Shown: positions 5,697 through 5,721 of the stretch, piece by piece
Numbering within the stretch: position 1 is the stretch's first letter
How the letters are laid out: each line of letters begins with the position of its first letter
DNA from: Nanobdellati archaeon
GTDB lineage: Archaea; EX4484-52; JAADEF01
Assembly: GCA_026997215.1 (NCBI GenBank)
Contig: JALWJP010000058.1
Coordinates: 1-5,721 of the forward strand
Length of the DNA stretch: 5,721 bases
Direction of reading: 5' to 3'
The notes under the pieces: model-generated
The model's database searches: none
What the model was told of the DNA's origin: nothing
Seen by the model: the letters and a program-made list of their open reading frames with translations, nothing else
Program-made: the position numbers and the translations under genes

Positions 5697-5721
5697 CTCT
5701 TTAGAAATTAAAAACAAACCA
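5697..5721. other. Unassigned 3' edge
   Basis: These last 25 AT-rich bases carry no recognisable gene or RNA. On the minus strand they can be read as six codons followed by TAA (complement of 5701-5703), which would suit the end of a convergent gene, but six codons are too few to support a call. Confidence 0.3.

Noticed and set aside
1..5721. CRISPR arrays, tRNA or rRNA genes, transposases, toxin-antitoxin or defence genes
   Set aside because: None was seen on either strand. The coding regions are all housekeeping or core metabolic families, and the non-coding DNA is too short for an array or an rRNA gene.

Overview
The window looks like archaeal DNA. It is AT-rich, every complete gene is on the + strand, and the genes are packed with gaps of -1 to about 60 bases. 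Most starts have a Shine-Dalgarno (SD) sequence of the GGTGA type. The archaeal diagnosis rests on eL21, the RNA polymerase subunit RpoF/Rpb4, a DUF655 protein and an archaeal-type (d)CMP kinase. The very compact packing and the mixture of anaerobic 2-oxoacid:ferredoxin oxidoreductase genes with information-processing genes would fit a small-genome lineage such as a DPANN archaeon. That placement is inference and was not tested by any phylogeny.

Layout. Positions 1-2533 hold the two subunits of a coenzyme A-acylating 2-oxoacid:ferredoxin oxidoreductase. The first is a fused gamma-alpha subunit whose 5' end is cut off by the window edge; the second is the beta subunit, which starts on the codon immediately after the first gene's stop. 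Positions 2534-2596 are the only sizeable internal gap, 63 bases of T-rich DNA with a possible promoter. Positions 2597-5648 form a second compact run: ribosomal protein eL21, RpoF, the OB-fold/HhH protein DUF655, a standard (class IIa, bacterial-like) seryl-tRNA synthetase and a CMP-kinase-family protein. Positions 5649-5721 are non-coding and hold a perfect 15-bp inverted repeat whose loop carries a second copy of the left arm.

How the genes work together. The first pair would oxidise a 2-oxoacid (2-oxoglutarate, pyruvate or a relative) to an acyl-CoA and pass electrons to ferredoxin. The second run serves gene expression: ribosome, RNA polymerase stalk, tRNA charging and pyrimidine nucleotide supply. 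eL21-RpoF-DUF655 is a conserved archaeal neighbourhood. In many archaea the next gene is the rRNA methyltransferase rsmA/ksgA; here serS and the kinase follow instead.

I do not see an obviously new multi-gene system such as a defence island, mobile element or CRISPR array. The items most worth a second look are the DUF655 protein and its rearranged neighbourhood, the 3' hairpin with two mutually exclusive foldings, the duplicated motif at the end of serS that doubles as the next gene's SD, and departures from the usual motif residues in the kinase and in SerRS.
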